Part shown: piece by piece, positions 61,166-64,000 of the stretch | Numbering within the stretch: position 1 is the stretch's first letter | How the letters are laid out: each line of letters begins with the position of its first letter | From: DAINRZ01 sp964634885 | GTDB lineage: Bacteria > Bacteroidota > Ignavibacteria > Kapaibacteriales > UBA2268 | Direction: 5' to 3' | Length of the DNA: 64,000 nucleotides | Assembly: GCA_964634885.1 (NCBI GenBank) | Contig: CAZWLN010000008.1 | Coordinates: 1 to 64,000 of the forward strand | The notes under the pieces: generated by a model | The model's input: only the letters and a program-made list of their open reading frames with translations | The model's database searches: none | What the model was told of the DNA's origin: nothing | Program-made: the position numbers and the translations under genes

Positions 61166-62488
61166 ATGAAATCCCGATTACTGATTGTTATTATTGCGGC
61201 TCTTTTTACGACTATGCTCTTTTCATGCGGTAAGGGCAGCAAGCCTGCCGGCGAAGAGCAGAAGATGGCGCCGATCGACAGGATTGCCGCGGACTATATT
61301 GTCCTCGCTTTCCAGTTAAACAAATTCGATAAGAATTATGTGGACAACTACACCGGCCCGGACAGCCTGAAAGCCAAAGGGGAAAAAGACAGCATTCCTC
61401 TGCCTAAGATAATTGAAAGGGCGGACAGGCTTATTGGCTCTTTGGATTCTGTTGCAGCAAAGGACGAAGACATGATTACAAGGAAGAAGTTCCTGTCTGC
61501 CATGTTGCGTTCACTTCGTGCCTATGCCGAATTGAAAAACGGGAGAAAATTCACCTTCGATGAAGAATGTAAAGAGATTTTTGGTGTCAACGTACCCATA
61601 TTCCAGGATAATTATTACCAGAAGGTATTGATCAGGATCGACAGCCTGCTGCCGCCGGCCAAGAAAACCCTGAACGAACGTTACAGCCTTTTCATGGAGA
61701 ATTTCGTCGTCCCTGCCGAAAAGCTTGACAATGTGTTCCGGATTGCCATCAACGAAGGCAGGCTCAGGACGAAGCAGTGTATGGACCTGATGCAGAACGA
61801 GAGGTTCGAGATTGAGTATGTTACCGGCCAGTCCTGGGCAGCATATAATTGGTACAAGGGCAACGGCTACAGCCTGATACAGGTTAACAGGGATATTCCA
61901 TTTACAATAGACAAAATCATCAGCCTGGCTTTCCACGAAGGCTATCCGGGCCATCATGTGCACCACCAGCTTCTGGAGCAGAACTTCATGAAAGATAAAT
62001 ACTGGGTTGAATACAGCATCTATCCTCTGTTCAGCCCCATGTCCCTCATCTCGGAGGGTACTGCCAATTACGGCATTGAAGTGATTATGCCCCACGACGA
62101 AAGGATCCGTTTTGAAAAAGAGGTCCTGTTCCCGGCAGCAGGGCTGGACACCGCCATGGTTGACCGGTTCTATGAGATCAACGCACTAAGGAATAAATTG
62201 AACTATGCGACAAACGACGCTGCCCGCAGGTACCTCGAAGGAAAGATGACTAAGGATGAAGCTGCTGCCTGGCTTGTGAAGTACCAGTTAAGAAAAGAGG
62301 AAGACGCAAAGAGGTATATGGATTTCATCGACACTTACAGGGCTTATGTCATTAATTACAATTACGGGCTGGACTTAGTGAAAGACTACGTAGAAGCGCA
62401 CGGCGGCAAGAACAATAAGCATTACCAGAAAAGCCTGTTCAAGAAGCTGATTGGCACCTCCGTTATTCCCCAGGACCTGAAAGAGTGA
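61166..62488 (+). CDS. DUF885-like metallopeptidase lipoprotein
   Basis: A 440-aa lipoprotein (signal peptide with LFSC, Cys21). HEGYPGHH at 257-264 followed by SEGTANYG (about 300) matches the H-E-x4-H pattern of the DUF885 group of probable zinc peptidases. The region before has KIIERADRLIGSLDS and QSWAAYNWYKGN. The gene ends with AAAGAGTGA, which is the first copy of a 14-bp repeat that flanks the heptad array after it. GAGGA lies before the ATG. Confidence 0.87.
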   Translation: MKSRLLIVIIAALFTTMLFSCGKGSKPAGEEQKMAPIDRIAADYIVLAFQLNKFDKNYVDNYTGPDSLKAKGEKDSIPLPKIIERADRLIGSLDSVAAKDEDMITRKKFLSAMLRSLRAYAELKNGRKFTFDEECKEIFGVNVPIFQDNYYQKVLIRIDSLLPPAKKTLNERYSLFMENFVVPAEKLDNVFRIAINEGRLRTKQCMDLMQNERFEIEYVTGQSWAAYNWYKGNGYSLIQVNRDIPFTIDKIISLAFHEGYPGHHVHHQLLEQNFMKDKYWVEYSIYPLFSPMSLISEGTANYGIEVIMPHDERIRFEKEVLFPAAGLDTAMVDRFYEINALRNKLNYATNDAARRYLEGKMTKDEAAAWLVKYQLRKEEDAKRYMDFIDTYRAYVINYNYGLDLVKDYVEAHGGKNNKHYQKSLFKKLIGTSVIPQDLKE

Positions 62489-62493
62489 GGAGT
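62480..62493. repeat. 14-bp direct repeat, left copy
   Basis: AAAGAGTGAGGAGT, spanning the stop codon of the DUF885-like gene, is repeated at 62729-62742 on the other side of the heptad array. Confidence 0.8.
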
Positions 62494-62500
62494 TAGAAGT

Positions 62501-62727
62501 GGTTGCTGGTGGTTAGTGGCCGGTTGCTGGTGGTTAGTGGCCGGTGGCTGGTGGCCGGTGGCTGGTGGCCGGTGGCTGGTGGCCGGTGGCTGGTGGCTGG
62601 TGGCCGGTGGCTGGTGGTTAGTGGCTGGTGGTTAGTGGCCGGTGGCTGGTGGTTAGTGGCCGGTGGCCGGTGGTTAGTGGCCGGTGGCTGGTGGCCGGTG
62701 GCTGGTGGCCGGTGGCTGGTGGCCGGT
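62501..62727. repeat. Heptanucleotide tandem array, 32 units
   Basis: Thirty-two units of 7 bases in perfect phase plus GGT. Only three unit junctions occur: units end in CT or CC and the next begins with G, or end in TT and the next begins with A. Units 1 and 4 have a T at position 4. Seven is not a multiple of three, and the long frames seen across it are by-products of repetition. It is GG-rich on the plus strand. Confidence 0.95.
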
Positions 62728-62728
62728 A

Positions 62729-62742
62729 AAAGAGTGAGGAGT
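62729..62742. repeat. 14-bp direct repeat, right copy
   Basis: AAAGAGTGAGGAGT, identical to 62480-62493. Confidence 0.8.
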
Positions 62743-63043
62743 GGGTAAGAGTAGATGGACTCCACCTCCAAGATAAGAAAGAGGGATTAGAAGACGGAGT
62801 CCACCTCCAAACAAAGAAAGGTGGAGTCCATCTTGTCATTCGTGAACAGGCCCTTCTTTCTCCTTCCCCTTGGGGAAGGTTGGGATGGGGTTTCTCAGTT
62901 CATCAAGTTCATCAAGTTCGTCAAGTTTATAAAGTTCATAAAGAAAGAAGAAAAAGCCTGCGCTTATTTCTCCTTCCCCCTGGGGAATAATTCCCCTTGG
63001 GGAAGGTTGGGATGGGGTTTCTCAGTTTGTAAACTTGATAAAC
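62743..63043. repeat. Intergenic repeats before the partial T9SS gene
   Basis: No gene. Copies of the GGACTCCACC / GGTGGAGTCC repeat known from 17.4-17.9 kb lie near 62754-62835, the CCTTCCCCTTGGGGAAGG...GGGATGGGG type near 62862-62890 and 62990-63017, and a 9-base tract (GTTCATCAA, GTTCGTCAA, GTTTATAAA) at 62899-62943. Confidence 0.65.
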
Positions 63044-64000
63044 TTATTTTATTATGACCTTTTCAGCGATGCGCCTGTTGTTGACCAGCCCGGTAACAAA
63101 ATAGACACCCGAAGGGCAAGAGTATGTGTCAAATGAAAACACATTCCTTCCTGCCGGACGGTATTCGTCGGCAATCTCCAGCACCTTCCTGCCGAACATG
63201 TCAACCAGTTCAAGTTCTACGTTGCCTCCTTCGCCAAGCAGCAGTTCAAGTGTACAATGGTCGGATGCAGGGTTGGGAGTAATTGTTGCCGTAACCGGAG
63301 ATTCGGCCTGCTCCGGTTCAACGCCGGTAACTAAGCTGTTCATTTTCAGGATGTATATGCCATTGTAATAGTCGCTGATGTAAACCATACTGTCCTGGAC
63401 GTGAACATCGGTAACAGAATAGGGAGTAAGAAATTTCCCTACTTCACGCGGATTGACGATGTCGGTAATGTCAACGACATGCAGCCCGTCTTTACCGGCA
63501 GAAATAAACATCAGGTTGTTTTGGAACTCTATGTTGTTAATAGAATAATATGATTGTTTAAACTCGGTTTGCTTTCTTTTCTTGCCTGCCAGGTCAGCAT
63601 ACCAGATAGAATCGTAATCACCACTAAAAAAAAGTATATCCTTATATACAAATAATTGATATGGTCTGTAATTTCTGTTGGTTTTGATTGTGAATTCAAC
63701 AAAGGGTTGATCAGGATTGGAAATGTTAACACAAAGAATGGAGTCTGAGTAGCCTGACATAATCAGGCGCTCATTCCACGCTTGCATATATTTAACGTTG
63801 AAAGGAGGCTTGTATGTCACCAGTTTACGTGGCTGCTCCGGTTTTTCGAAACTGAAAACGTTTAGTTTTTGACTTCCTGATACAATAGATATCAGATCGC
63901 CGGTAATAAAAAAATTATAGATTTCTTCACCAATTTCAAGAGAATCATAGTATTCCAGGTTGTTTTCATCCTTTAATCTGAATATATCTATTTTATTTGC
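63044..64000 (-). CDS. T9SS-sorted LVIVD-like repeat protein (partial)
   Basis: The frame stays open to the window edge at 64000, so the N-terminus is missing; 318 codons are visible. Repeats such as NIEFQNNLMFISAGKDGLHVVDITDIVNPREVGKF and VHVQDSMVYISDYYNGIYILKM are LVIVD-like, expected to form a propeller. The C-terminal module (ITPNPASDHCTLEL, DMFGRKVLEIADEYRP, CPSGVYFVTGLV...AEKVIIK) is a T9SS sorting domain. The GTG at 63820 is internal. Confidence 0.87.
   Translation of the reverse strand, partial: ANKIDIFRLKDENNLEYYDSLEIGEEIYNFFITGDLISIVSGSQKLNVFSFEKPEQPRKLVTYKPPFNVKYMQAWNERLIMSGYSDSILCVNISNPDQPFVEFTIKTNRNYRPYQLFVYKDILFFSGDYDSIWYADLAGKKRKQTEFKQSYYSINNIEFQNNLMFISAGKDGLHVVDITDIVNPREVGKFLTPYSVTDVHVQDSMVYISDYYNGIYILKMNSLVTGVEPEQAESPVTATITPNPASDHCTLELLLGEGGNVELELVDMFGRKVLEIADEYRPAGRNVFSFDTYSCPSGVYFVTGLVNNRRIAEKVIIK

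Noticed and set aside
62501..62727. CRISPR array
   Set aside because: Units are 7 bases with no spacers; no cas genes in the window.
62493..62839. Pro/His/Thr-rich ORFs across the heptad array (all frames open)
   Set aside because: Open frames are produced by the repeat itself, which lacks stop codons in several frames.

Overview
The window looks like a chromosomal segment from a Gram-negative member of the Bacteroidota/Chlorobiota (FCB) group, perhaps an Ignavibacteria- or Kapabacteria-like lineage; that narrower placement is inference. The supporting signs are secreted proteins ending in type IX secretion (T9SS) sorting domains, a PorD-like (DUF4835) T9SS protein, promoters of the Bacteroidota form (TTG, about 20 bases, TAnnTTTG), a short RpoD of 286 aa, and an F-type ATP synthase locus lacking the beta and epsilon genes.

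Region by region. 0-2 kb: dihydrolipoyl dehydrogenase and a tRNA-Pro(CGG). 1.9-4.1 kb: a mini-island between the tRNA and an exact 70-bp copy of its 3' part, carrying one T9SS cargo gene and no recombinase. 4.1-6.6 kb: an OLD-like AAA/TOPRIM ATPase gene broken by a stop codon ahead of Walker A, then a small outer-membrane protein. 6.9-10.6 kb: a cytosolic histidine kinase with six PAS domains and a GAF. 10.6-17.3 kb: the ATP synthase cluster (AtpZ/I-like gene, small membrane gene, atpB, E, F, H, A, G), with a heptose epimerase gene (hldD) wedged between atpA and atpG. 17.3-18.1 kb: a repeat-dense spacer. 18.1-19.4 kb: an unrecognised four-helix membrane protein with a GldL-like helical hairpin. 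20-31.4 kb: housekeeping genes (lysine 6-aminotransferase, bifunctional FTCD, exported M3 peptidase, glycyl-tRNA synthetase, C-terminal processing peptidase, RpoD, PhnP-like hydrolase). 31.6-38.7 kb: PorD, a TPR protein, an exported LRR protein, a YfhO-like membrane protein with a methyltransferase, and RdgB. 38.8-41.5 kb: AT-rich exported proteins. 41.6-44.4 kb: a ferredoxin-nitroreductase, then a toxin-antitoxin patch with an intact HEPN/MNT pair, hicB with frameshifted hicA, and a BrnT stub with an antitoxin. 44.7-46.9 kb: cinA and two paralogous lipoproteins. 47.2-58.4 kb: five consecutive T9SS beta-propeller proteins, four of them in an A-B-B-A paralogue order. 58.5-64 kb: a GT39-like glycosyltransferase, an AcuI/YhdH-like reductase, a DUF885-like lipoprotein peptidase, a 32-unit heptanucleotide array and a partial T9SS protein.

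Themes. T9SS export dominates: one assembly protein, at least seven sorted substrates and a candidate motor-like membrane protein. Intergenic DNA is rich in palindromes, dispersed repeats and 7- and 9-base tandem arrays. No CRISPR array, intact transposase or rRNA was seen. The observations most worth following are the recombinase-free tRNA mini-island beside a broken defence-like ATPase, hldD inside the ATP synthase operon, the GldL-like hairpin protein, the possibly leaderless small ORF ahead of lat, and the 32-unit heptad array flanked by a 14-bp direct repeat.
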